Assembly (NCBI GenBank): GCA_963555705.1
Contig: OY743190.1
Location: 13,243,501-13,307,500, forward strand
Source of the DNA: Ligustrum vulgare
Lineage: Eukaryota > Streptophyta > Magnoliopsida > Lamiales > Oleaceae
Reading direction: 5' to 3'
Length of the DNA stretch: 64,000 nucleotides
The translations under genes and the position numbers were made by a program. Below, piece by piece: positions 33,103 to 43,739 of the stretch. Position 1 is the first letter of the stretch. Every line of letters starts with the position of its first letter. The notes beneath the pieces are model-generated. The model worked only from the letters and a program-made list of their open reading frames with translations, had not been told where the DNA came from and did not search any database.

Positions 33103-33824
33103 ATTGTCACGGCCGTAAGTAATCCTCGGGTGGAAATTAAAGAGTTCCAAGATTTCAAAGTTATGGCCGTAAGTTTATGGTCACGGCCGTAATCCTTAAG
33201 CAGAAGTACAGTTACGGCCGTAAGTTTATGGTCACGGCCGTAATCCTTAAGCAGAAGTACAGTTACGGCCGTAAGGAATGTTGTCACGGCCGTAATTCCA
33301 AGATTTGCGGATTTTTATTTCCTTAATTATAGGATTAGATTTACCTTGTTTTGAACATTTTATTTCCAATTAAATTAGGACTCTATTTCGATAGATTTTA
33401 TCTATTCCCTAATTAGATTAGATTTCATTTAGTTTCCTAAGTAGACTAGGGTTTTTTTATTCTTGTTGCCTATATAAAGGCGTCTTCATTGTAATACAAA
33501 AAAAAGACTTTGATTATTGAATGAAATATATTGAGTGTTTTTACTCTCTAAAGGTGAGGATTCCCTTTAACTCGAACTTATCAAATATTGTGTAATATTT
33601 GTGGCGTTCAACAAATTGGACTTATCAAAGGCGTGGACAACCTTTGTGGCGTTCCCCATTAGGGTTCTTGTTTCCGCATCGTAACGGGTCTCGGGTTTAA
33701 TATACCCCTGGTTCTTGCGTCGTGAGGCTCGGGTCGTAGTGTCACCGTCCGTCCCAACCTGAATTCGGAACTTTCCCGGCGTTATTTCCGCGTGTCCGTC
33801 GTGACCCCTCCCGGGTTCACATCA
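32969..33824 (+). repeat. 3' LTR of the non-autonomous element
   Basis: 856 bp. It is 52 bp longer than its partner mainly because a unit containing one palindrome pair (gttacggccgtaag ... cttaagcagaagtaca) is present twice at 33158-33262. Confidence 0.95.
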
Positions 33825-34029
33825 CCTAAGTTCAAATTGCATAAAACTTTGCCCCACATGTATTAAACAAAATCCCTCACACAAGCAATTATCCAAAGCT
33901 GGCTATGTGCGCAGTGAATATGAATCTAGCAAAACATAACTAGTTCAAAATAAGTTCATGCTTTCATGTTGTCCAATTTTCAAGTCTAAATACAAATTGA
34001 TTCATACTATATCCTAGGCAATAAACATG

Positions 34030-34478
34030 TGATGGAGAATAGGAGGATGACACACAGGAGCAAGCGGCAGCATTTTTGGACTATTGGGAGCGGAAGAAAT
34101 AATCCGATGGGCGTTTTCAACTTCAAATGGTCATAAATTTTGCATACGATGTCCGTTTTGGGCCCATAAGTACTTTCGGAAAGGTCTCGATGATCCGGAC
34201 CAGACTCATCGCTTTTCCGTGACATGTACTGGATTTTGACCGTTTGAGGACGTTTACTGTGTTAAAACTACTGTTTTCTTTAGTTATTTTCGATATTTTA
34301 TTGTTTTGTGGGTTAGGCCCAGTCCTATGGCAGGCTTAGGGTCCATTAGGATATTATTTAAGTTCTTCGTGTCTTATTGAAGGATTTTGGTTGATTTCGA
34401 ATAAAAGAATCATTCTCTTTCGAATTGAAATCCGTGTTTGTCGATTTCTTGACAATTTCGTAGGTGCGACCTACATCA
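34030..34478 (+). repeat. 5' LTR of the chromovirus
   Basis: 449 bp, TG...CA termini. A TATA-like 'ttatttaag' is at about 34350. No CpG palindrome array is seen in this LTR, unlike the neighbouring families. Confidence 0.93.
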
Positions 34479-34531
34479 GTTGGTATTAGAGAGTTCAGGT
34501 AACGTGGTGATTCTTCTTTCGTGACAGAAGA

Positions 34532-35690
34532 ATGGTTCATGGGAGAGGACGTCGGCGTGGACGAGTGGCTACGCAGAGGCAGGATGCCTTAGCCACACTG
34601 TAACAACAGATGCAAGTGATGACCGAACATATGGCTGGTTTGATGGCCCTTGCAGGGCTGTTTCAGGGTCGAGCCGAGCATGGAAAAGGGGACAGTAGGG
34701 AACAGGTGCGGCATTCGCGTGGTGATGTTCATGCAGCAAGCGACGCAGGATCTGATGTGGTGGCCGAATCTGGAGAATAAGAGGGTGGAGACCACTTTCT
34801 TGACCTACCACCATTCATTCCCCCTCATCCTAGGCAGCGGCGGCAAAGTGTAGGAGAGGGTTCTCGTGGTTGGGAGTCGGGATTCAGGGTTGATATTCCT
34901 AAATTTAATGGTGGATTGGAGGCTGAGGAACTTTTGGATTGGTTGTGCGCAGTCGATGAAATCTTTGAATTCAAGGAGGTACCGAAGCATAAGAGGGTCT
35001 CGTTGGTGGCCACCCGTTTTTTTGGTCGAGCGGCCGCCTGGTGGCAGCAGGTGAAAGCCAGTCGTGAGCGGAGGGGTAAATCGAAAATCTGTGAATGGAG
35101 TAAGTTGAAGAAGCATATGAAGGAAGCTTTCCTCCCCTTTAATTATGCTCGTTCTTTATATCAGGGGCTATAGAATTTGAGGCAGGGTCCTCGGAATATA
35201 GATGCTTATGTTACTGAGTTCTTCCAACTAATCACTCGCAATGATCTAGATGAGTCCGAGGATCAATTGGTGGCCAGATTTATTGGGGGTTTGCGTTTAC
35301 CCTTCCAGGACACGCTCAATATGTTTGCCCCCGTCTCCGTGTCAGAAGCTCATCAAAGGCGCTGCAAATAGAGAAGCAGATGGTTCTCCGTATGAATCAG
35401 GGAAATTCGCCCAACAGTAATAGTGGAGGGAGGGTGCAACCTACGTCCTCGCCTTCACAACCTGCAGCAAATAATCCTTCCTTTGGGGGTCGTGGTGTTT
35501 CGTCCAACAATTCTGGGGGCGGCGCTGGGCGTGGAAGTGGGTGTTTGAGGTGTTATGGTTGTAATGGGTTGGGGCACAGGTAGGTCGAGTGTCCAACGGT
35601 TGAACGGGGGCGAGGTCGTCCAGGCTTCCTGATAGGAGAGGTTGAATATGAGGTTGTGAATAATGGTGAAACAGTACCTATTCCATAAAC
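34532..35690 (+). pseudogene. Chromovirus gag, broken
   Basis: The frame starts at ATG 34532 with an Arg/Gly-rich N-terminus. The gag core is at about 34890-35340 ('FNGGLEAEELLDWL', 'ATRFFGRAAAWWQQ', 'FLPFNYARSLYQ', 'VARFIGGLRLPFQDTL') and a CX2CX4HX4C knuckle at 35551-35592. In-frame stops occur near 34600, at 35171-35173 and inside the knuckle, several of which look like CAG to TAG changes, and the frame changes near 35360. This would have formed the virus-like particle. Confidence 0.88.
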
Positions 35691-35795
35691 TGTGCTGGAG
35701 GGTGATACCGGTCTGTTATTGGTTGTGCGGCGGTTATGTCTCTCACCGAAAGGGGCTACTGAGGACTGGAAGCGCAACAACATCTTCCAGTCGAC

Positions 35796-38700
35796 TTGTA
35801 CTGTTGGGGACGAGTATGCAGATTTATTATTAATGGGGGGAGCTGTGAGAATGTTATATCGGCAAATGCTGTGGCTAAATTGGGATTAACACAGGAGGCG
35901 CACCCGCATCCATATACATTGGCTTGGCTTAAACGAGGGACGGATATCACGGTAAGTCATCGTGTGCTCGTGACGCTGTCCATTGGTTCTATTTATAAAG
36001 ATAGTGTTTGGTGTGATGTTATCCCGATGGACGCATGTCACATTTTATTGGGGCGACCGTGGCAGTTTGATAGAGGGGTTATGCATGATGGACGAGCCAA
36101 CACATACAGTTTTATGTACCATGAAACGAAGGTGGTTTTACTACCCACGAAGGAGACACCATCTTCTCCTTCTGCTGGGGCTAGTAATCACCTTCTAACA
36201 CGGGGCCTGTTTGAGAAGGAGATGAAATCAGCTGGCATGGTTTATGTGGTGGTTTAGAAAGAACTGACTGATGTGAAGAAAATTACGGACCTTCACCCCC
36301 AAGCTATCTCGCTCATGGAAGAGTTTATCGATGTTTTTCCTCCGGAATTACCAGATGGGCTTCCTCCTTTGTGTGATATACAACATCAGATTGACTTGGT
36401 TCCGGGTTCTTCTTTACCTAATCGCCCTCATTACAGGATGAGTCCTACCGAGCACGAGGAGTTGCGCAGGCAGGTAGAGGAGCTGTTGGCTAAGGGATAT
36501 GTGCGGGAGAGTCTCAGCCCTTGCGTTGTTCCTGCTTTGTTGATTCCGAAGAAGGATGGCAGTTATCGAATATGCATGGACAATCGAGCGATAAACCGTA
36601 TTACAGTGAGGTATCATTTTCCCATTCCCCGTTTAGATGATCTTCTTGATCAACCAAGCGTCTCTACAATTTTTAGTAAATTGGATTTGAAGAGCGGGTA
36701 TCATTAGATTCGTCTTAGGCCGGGAGACGAATGGAAAACAGCCTTTAAGACTCGGGAGGGATTATTTGAATGGATGGTGATTCCTTTTGGGTTGTCGAAT
36801 GCTCCAAGTACCTTCATGTGTGTTATAAATGAGGCGTTGCGGCCGTTCATTGGTCATTGTGTGGTTGTCTACTTTGATGACATTCTCGTCTACAGCAAGT
36901 CAGTGGATGAACATGTGCTGCACTTGTGTGATGTGCTTACAGTTTTGAGAAGAGATTCTTTCTTCGCTGCACCTAATAAGTGTGTGTTCTTTACTGATCG
37001 AGTGGTGTTTCTGGGATATGTGGTTTCGGCAGCAGGGGTACTGGTGGATTCCGAGAAAATTGAGGCGATACGGCAGTGGCCACAACCTCGTACCTTGACG
37101 GATGTACGCAGCTTCCATGGCTTGGCATCATTTTACCAGTGTTTTATTCCACGTTTTAGTTCAATAGTAGCTCCGCTGACTGATTGTATGAAGGGGACGA
37201 ATTTTCTTTGGATGGAAGAGGCAGATCAAGCGTTTGCTGCTATTAAACAAAGACTTACGGAGGCCCCCATCCTTGTTCTTCCAGATTTTGGCAAGCCTTT
37301 TTCCTTGAACTGTGATGCGTCGAAGGTCGGTATTGGGGCTGTGCTTAGCCAAGAAGGACTTCCGGTAGCCTATTTCAGTCAGAAGTTGACGGGAGCTCGT
37401 GGTTGTTATAATACCTACGACGTGGAACTTTATGCAGTGGTGCAGGCTGTACGTCATTGGAGGCACTATTTGTTCCACCGGGAGTTCATTTTATATAGTG
37501 ATCATGAAGCTTTGAAACATTTGTCCACCTAGGATGCCATCTCTGCTCGTCATGCTTCGTGGATTTCCTTTCTGCAGCAGTTCACATTCATGTTGAAGCA
37601 TCAATCGGGCGCAGTTAATCGTGTGGCAGATGCCTTGAGTAGGCGGCATAGTTTATTGGGGCGATTGCAGGTGGCAGTTCCTGGTTTCGATACTTTCACT
37701 GAGCTTTACAGTTCCGATCCATTTTTTGGGCCCAAAATGAAACATGTGTTGGAAGGGCAAAATTCGACGTTTGTAGTCGATCGAGGTTTTCTCTTCAAAG
37801 GAGTCTAGTTGTGTATTCCGGAATGCAGTTTGCGTGTCAAAATCGTTTCAGAGTTTCATGGGGAGGGTCATGTGGGGCGAGACAGGACGGTTGCATTGAT
37901 ATTGGCTTCTTTCTTCTAGCCTACTGTTCGTCGAGAGGTTGGTAAGTTCGTGGCCAGATGTCATACTTGTCAGACGGCTAAGGGTCGGGCTACTAATGTG
38001 GGGGCTATACCGTCCACTTCCTATTCCTGAACAACCATGGTCCGACATTAGTATGTATTTTTTTGTGGGGCTGCCTCGTACACAACGAGGGTTTGACTCA
38101 ATCTTTGTAGTCGTGGATCGCTTTTCTAAGATGGTCCATTTTATTCCTTGCAAGAAGACTGCGGATGCGGTGAATGTGGCGTTACTGTTTTTCCACGAGG
38201 TGTACCGATTGCATGGGTTGCCGACTTCTATTGTGTCTGACAGGTACACGCGTTTTGTGAGCCATTTCTGGCGTAGCCTGTGGAAGATGGTGAACACGTC
38301 TCTAAATTTTAGCAGTGCATACCACCAGCAATCCGATGGGCATACAGAGGTTGTGAACCGTTCTTTGGGAGATTTGTTATGCAGTCTAGTCGGGGATAAT
38401 ATTCGCTCTTGGGATCGTTGCCTTAGCCAAGCTGAATTTTCTCACAATCACGCGGTCAATAGGAGCACATGTTTCAGTCCCTTTCAGATAGAGTATAGCT
38501 TACTGCCTCGTGGTCCAGTTGATCTCCTCACTTTGCCTAGTAAAACTCGTCCGCATGGTCGTGCTGTGGACTTTGTAGACAATCTGAAACTGGTGCATGC
38601 ACAAACCCGTGACAAACTGATGGAATCAACGGCACAGTATAAGCTGCGAGCAGACAAGAAGCGTCGTGATGTTGAGTTTGACATGGGAGATTTTGTATGG

Positions 38701-38934
38701 GCGGTTCTGCCACGGGAACGCTACACCGCACATGAGTACAACAAACTTTTAGCGAAAAAAATTGGCCCCGTTGAGATCATCGAAAAAATAAACCCGAATG
38801 CTTACCGTTTGAAAATGCCGAGCAATATTCGTACGGACGACGTGTTTAATGTCAAGCATTTGATACCTTTTGTAGATGACTCTTCTTCGGATGACATGGC
38901 CTTCGATTCACCCTTCGAGGGCGAATCGCGCTGA
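35796..38934 (+). pseudogene. Chromovirus pol (PR-RT-RH-INT), broken
   Basis: Protease region 35796-36257 (a degraded active site, INGGSCENVIS, and 'LLGRPWQFDRGVMHDGR'); RT 36330-37100 with '[14 protein letters not shown]' and YFDD at 36870-36881; RNase H 37290-37660 ([12 protein letters not shown] ... VADALSRR); integrase finger near 37845-37975 (CHTCQTAKG) and core 38040-38360 with the three acidic positions; C-terminal 'KINPNAYRLKMP' near 38800. In-frame TAG codons at 36705, 37530, 37806 and 37917, and one extra base in a G run at 38000-38004, break it. The stop TGA is at 38932-38934, just before the polypurine tract. Clade within chromoviruses is left open. Confidence 0.9.
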
Positions 38935-38946
38935 CCCTGGAGGGGA

Positions 38947-39396
38947 TGATGGAGAACAGGAGGATGACATACAGGAGCAAGCGGCAGCATTTTTGGACGA
39001 TTGTGAGAGGAAGAAATAATCCGAGGGGCGTTCTCAACTTCAAATGGTCATAACTTTTGCATACGATGTTCGTTTTGAGCCCATAAGTACTTTTCGGAAA
39101 GGTCTCGACGATCCGGACCGGACTCACCGCTTCACCATGACATGTACTAGATTTTGACCATTTGAGGATGTTTACTGTGTTAAAACTACCATTTTCTTTA
39201 GTTATTTTCGATATTTTATTGTTTTGTAGGTTAGGCCCAGTCCTATGGCGGGCTTAGGGTCCATTAGGTTATTATTTAAGTTCTTCGTGTCTTATTGTAG
39301 GGTTTTGGTTGATTTCGAATAAAAGAATCATTCTCTTTCGAATTGCAATCCGTGTTTGTCGATTTCTTGACAATTTCGTAGGTGCGACCTACATCA
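38947..39396 (+). repeat. 3' LTR of the chromovirus
   Basis: 450 bp, same termini as the 5' LTR, preceded by the polypurine tract. Confidence 0.93.
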
Positions 39397-39401
39397 ACAT
39401 G

Positions 39402-41050
39402 TTAACACATTTTCAGTTTTTTTTTTAACCCCAATAAAATCGAATGGAAGCATAGAATGAATATCATGAATATGGAAGCAATTTTCATGAGTGAGATTTT
39501 CCACCCCCAAACTAGAAAGAAACATTGTCCTCAATGTTTGTCAAAAAGATCTAAAAAATGTAATACAAGACAAAGAAGAGAGAATGAGAACTTCCCAGGT
39601 GAAGTGTAGATGCTTTGTTGCCTTGATGCTTCCATTTGAAATGATGTTGGATGAATTTGACCATATTCTTGTTCTGTCCAACTTGATTGGATGTTTCTTG
39701 ATTGGTGTTTACCTTGCAAATAAGAGATAACTAACATTAGAAGTCATAAACACCAATAAGAAATAATGGAAGTTCAGGACCACACCCCCAAACTAAAGTT
39801 AAAGCGAAATTTTGAATTTTCAAAATTGGTCGACCACACACATTCAAGCCTTGACATCGCCTAGCGAAACATAAATTTTCCCGAGCCATCTTTTGATACG
39901 TTAAAGTTCACAGCATGATCAACAATATGTTAAAAATTCAGCTCATTTGAAGATCAATAGGGTCATGAAACAATATAAAGAAGTAGGTGACGTGAGACAG
40001 TTTCTGGGTGCAATGGCCTACAGTGGCCTTGCAATGGGGCTACCATGATGCAAACATGGTTTTAATGGTTTTAATGCCAAGATGTGAACTAACTCATGCA
40101 CCACACACACATAAATATTGATAAACATGTCATGAAGATAAATGCTCGGATTAATTTCTAAAATTAGCACAAAACTCTCTTTGTAGCATTTCATCAAACA
40201 GATGGTGTGCATTGAAAAAATCAAAGGGTATGCATAGGTTTGGAGGCATGAATGAACCCAAAATTTTTGTCCATTAAACCACAAATCACATTCTCCAAAA
40301 TCTAATCTAAACCTATTCTTCACCATTCACAATTTCAAAATTCAAGAACTCAAAGAAAATTTCAAAATTTTGAGTAAACATTGATTAAGTGAAGAATTTC
40401 ATACCTTTTATTGATTTGAATGTGAAAATAGCAATGAATTTGGTGTAATGAAGTGTTGATGACATGCATGATAGATGAAAGATTAATTCTGGAGTGATTT
40501 TGGGGAGAGAAAACGAATTTGTGATGTTTAAGATTGAAAGAATTAAGTGAAGCATTTAAACAGCCGGTTCTGCTACCAATGTAGCCACGCGATCGCGTGG
40601 CCAGAGAGCCAGGGATCGCGTGGCCAGAGAGCCAGCGATCGCGTGGTTCAAGGTTTTAAAACCTGTTGATTTTTTTTAATGCAAACTCGCAATCGCTATA
40701 GCCTCTTGGCATGCAATCGCGTAGTTCCCGGCATTTATGAAAATTTTTCCTATTTTTTATTTTCAAAATCGTTTTTAGCCCCCTATTCACTTCATGATTT
40801 ATGCAATGACGTTCCAACATTAACTTCATGATTCAAACTAGTGTGTGTGAGTTGGGATGACAATTAAGAACCTAGTCTAATGAAAACATGCAAAATTAAA
40901 AACATACCTAAATTTGCAACAATAGACTAACATGCAAAAGTGTCCTTATATGTAACATGAGAAACACTTAAACAAATTACCTACCATGCAAATATCTAAA
41001 ACAAATAAAGAAATTAGTACTTAAAGCGTAGTAAATAAAAGGGAGGAAAG
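39402..41050 (-). other. Athila internal non-coding region
   Basis: No polymerase or envelope-like reading frame is visible. Polypurine-like stretches ('cccccaaactagaa' near 39503, 'cccccaaactaaag' near 39785) and 'gggttgcctcccaacaagcg' (41052-41071), whose inverse is a familiar phrase after the coding part of such elements, occur here. A further palindrome block is at 40586-40730. Confidence 0.6.
40586..40735. promoter_or_regulatory. GCGATCGC palindrome block inside the Athila body
   Basis: GCGATCGC, a mutated gGGATCGC and GCGATCGC follow each other at 23 bp steps inside a tandem 'gtggccagagagcca' unit, then two degraded sites (gcaatcgc) follow. It copies the LTR pattern but lies in the internal region, outside either LTR. 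Confidence 0.55.
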
Positions 41051-41114
41051 GTTGGGTTGCCTCCCAACAAGCGCTCCGTTTTAAGTCTAAAGCTCGACTT
41101 TTTGCACTTCTTTA

Positions 41115-41986
41115 TCATGGAGGCTTGAATGATCCTCTTGAGCCTCTGCACAACTTGCAATTACCTGCCTTGCACTTCTCGATCCGTTTCCTCACTTTCT
41201 TGAAGTCTAAAACCTCATTTTCCACTTTTTGTTGACTAAAATTTGGTTTTTTCTCCTTCTTCAAGTTATTCCTATCCTTCTTATCTTCTAAAATCCCTCT
41301 TTGTAACATCGAAGCATTCTCAAGTTTTATCTCTTGCTCCATATTTTCTTCGGGTTTCTAGATCACTCCTTCCACCTTGAAGCAACTTTCTTTTAGAACT
41401 TCAAGGTCTTGCCTTGACTTGATACTGAAAGTGACTTGTTCCTTCTCGACCCTAAAGATGATTTCTCCCTTTTCAATGTCGATTAAGGCTCTTCCAGTAG
41501 TTAGGAACGACCTTCCAAGAATGAGGGGCATTTGAGCGTCCTCTTCCATGTCCAAGATCACAAAGTCGACTGGGAAGAAGAATTTTCAACCTTTATTATC
41601 ACATTTTCCACTATACCATATGGGTATTGAATGGATCTGTTGGCAAGCTTCAGTGTGATATTGGTTGGTGTTGGCTCCCCCAAACTAAGTTTCATGTATA
41701 CAGATAAAGACATTAAATTAACACTAGCCCCTAAGTCACATAGAACATTATCGAAGCTGAAATTACCAATAGTGCAAGGGATAGAAAAACTCCCTGGATC
41801 AGTCAATTTTTTTGGTAATTTCTTCTGCAATATTGCATAGCATTCCTCACTGAGAGCTACTGTTTCATAATCTACCAGATTTCTTTTATTTGATAACATT
41901 TCTTTCATGAATTTCAGGTAGAGTGGCATTTGAGACAAGGCTTCAGCAAAAGGAATATTTATGTGCAGTTTCTTGAATATTTCCAA
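41115..41986 (-). pseudogene. Athila protease region and following tail
   Basis: The frame 41558-41986 has an aspartic protease core: 'YAILQKKLPKKLTDPGSF', active site CDLGASVNLM and 'SIQYPYGIVENVIIKV'. It is followed in another frame by 41358-41561 ('PLILGRSFLTTGRALIDIEKG'), so one frame change splits the domain. A Lys-rich tail (41115-41342) ends the coding part, where an autonomous Athila would enter reverse transcriptase. Protease would mature gag. Confidence 0.82.
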
Positions 41987-43585
41987 AAAATTTCCATTGC
42001 TGCTCCAACTGATGCTTTCTCAATCTTTGTGGATAAGGAACTGGAGGCACATAAGCTTTGACTGGTGGTCTAACTCGAACTTCTTCTTCAACTTTTTCTT
42101 GAACTTCAGGAGTCGACCCTTGTTCTTTTTCACTTTTTTGCTCTTCCACCACATTTATCTTTTGGCTCTTTTGCTTTTTATATTCCTCTACAGTCACTTC
42201 AGATAGCTGAACCCCGCTCCTTGTTGTTATTGCATTAACATTCTCATGAGGGTTTGTTTCAGTGTTTCTTGGTAACTGTCCAGGCTGTCTTGTTGCACTG
42301 CCCGCTGCCAACTCTCCCATCTGTCTCTTCAGATTTTTTATCTCAGCTGCGTGATTCATTAATTCTCCATTCTGACTCTTAACCAGCTGGATTAACACTT
42401 ATATGTTCTCGGATATGTTTTTCTGAGATTGTTGCTGTTGCTGTTGCTGAAATCCAGGTGGGCGCTGAACAGTTTGATTGTTAGACCAAGAAATTTTTGG
42501 GTGATTCTTCCATTCTGGGTTGTATGTTTGTGAATGTGGACCACCCTGCTGTCTGTTTCCTAAGAAGTTGACTTGTTCTGGATTTGGTTGATTTTGTTGA
42601 AGTGGGCAGAAATTTATAGCGTGATTTTCAAAACAAAAATCACACAAAGCTGTTTGAACCGAATTCACTGGGTGCACACCCATACTGTCTATTTTCTTTG
42701 TCAACGCATCCAGCTTAACACTTAATGCTGTAATTTCACTAACTGCAACAATTCCTCCAGACTTTGGTGTAGATCTATCTGAGTACCACTGGTAACTGTT
42801 CACAACCATCTTCTAAAAAATCTCAGAAGCTTCTTCATATGTCATATCCATTACTGATCCCCCAGCTACCGAGTCTGCATACTTTTTGTTCTCATTCATC
42901 AACTCATTGTAGAATGTTTGAACTAGTATTCAATCAGCGATTCCATGTGTAGGACACTGTCTGATGAGCTCGTTGAACCTTTTCCAAGTCTCAAAAATTT
43001 ATTCCCAGGCTGTTGACTGAATGATAAAATCTCACGCCTTAGCTTTGACATGCGGCCTGGTGGGAAAAATTTATCTACAAATTTCTGGCTCATAACTTCA
43101 AAAGTGGTGATTGTGTGTAGGGGCAAAGAGTAAAACCAGGCTTTTTCTTTATCCGCCAAAGAGAACGAGAATAGCTTTAATTTCATGGCATCATCTGAAA
43201 CTCCATTCATGCGTTGCATATCACATAGTTCCAAAAATGTCCGAAGATGGGCATGAGGATCTTCAGATGGAAATCCATGAAAAATGCACGAAATTTAGAT
43301 CAACGATATCAAGGAAGTCTTGATCTCAAAATTATTAGCTCAGATGGCAGGAGGTACAATGCAGGTTCCAATGTTCCCCACAGGAGGAACCATGTAGTCT
43401 CGTAAAACACGCCTTCCATGATTTTGTTGCTGTCCATTCACAGCCGCTGGCAGATTTTGTTGATTTCCCTGATCATCCTGAATTATATCATCTTCCATGG
43501 TTAAGTTTGTTTGTTGATTGGCTTCCAACTGTTGTCTACGCCTCTGTCGAAAGGTGCGTTCAATTTTTGTATCAAAAGGAAGCAA
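41943..43585 (-). pseudogene. Athila gag, broken into several frames
   Basis: The N-terminal piece (43340-43585) ends 'RRVLRDYMVPPVGN', typical of Athila gag. The core (42923-43234) contains 'MKLKLFSFSLADKEKAWFYS' and 'FVDKFFPPGRMSKLRREI'. The piece at 42399-42809 starts 'MVVNSYQW' and carries a knuckle-like CDFCFENHAINFC. The C-terminal piece (41943-42398) runs to 'YVPPVPYPQRLRKH'. Stops and frame changes separate the four. A CAG/CTG-like Gln run occurs near 42430-42455. Confidence 0.85.
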
Positions 43586-43715
43586 ATTAAATTACTTAAT
43601 CATTCTTAACATAAATTAAATAAAACAAAAACTGAAAATTAATATAAAAATAAAAATAAGCAAAATAAAGTTCAAAGTAAAATAAGAACTAATGGGTATC
43701 GATATTAATTAACAG

Positions 43716-43733
43716 TCCCCGGCAACGACGCCA
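43716..43733 (-). other. Athila primer binding site, tRNA-Asp type
   Basis: The minus strand reads TGGCGTCGTTGCCGGGGA six bases inside the 5' LTR. This fits the 3' end of plant tRNA-Asp with one mismatch (TGGCGC would be exact). Confidence 0.75.
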
Positions 43734-43739
43734 AAAACT

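Larger units (their letters stand above)
30859..33824 (+). mobile_element. Non-autonomous LTR element nested in Athila
   Basis: LTRs at 30859-31662 and 32969-33824 start TGATGAGAATC and end CACATCA. CCTAA lies directly outside both (30854-30858, 33825-33829), a perfect 5-bp target duplication. A tRNA-iMet primer site (TGGTATCAGAGC, 31665-31676) and a polypurine tract (aaagaaggggagaa, 32955-32968) are in place. The 1.3 kb interior has no gag-pol, only one 346-codon frame. The LTRs differ at about 17 of 804 positions plus one 51-bp insertion, so it is the youngest of the three nested elements. Confidence 0.95.
34030..39396 (+). mobile_element. Chromovirus-type Ty3/gypsy element nested in Athila, decayed
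   Basis: LTRs at 34030-34478 and 38947-39396 (TGATGGAGAA to CTACATCA) with ACATG directly outside both (34025-34029, 39397-39401): an intact target duplication. The primer site is TGGTATTAGAGA (34481-34492), a mutated iMet site, and the polypurine tract is cctggagggga just before 38947. The interior has gag, protease, RT, RNase H and integrase in that order on the plus strand, all broken. By my count the LTRs differ at about 28 of 450 positions (6.2 percent). Confidence 0.95.

Noticed and set aside
33099..33287. 62-codon frame with an internal protein repeat
   Set aside because: The repeat only mirrors the duplicated ACGGCCGT block of the LTR.
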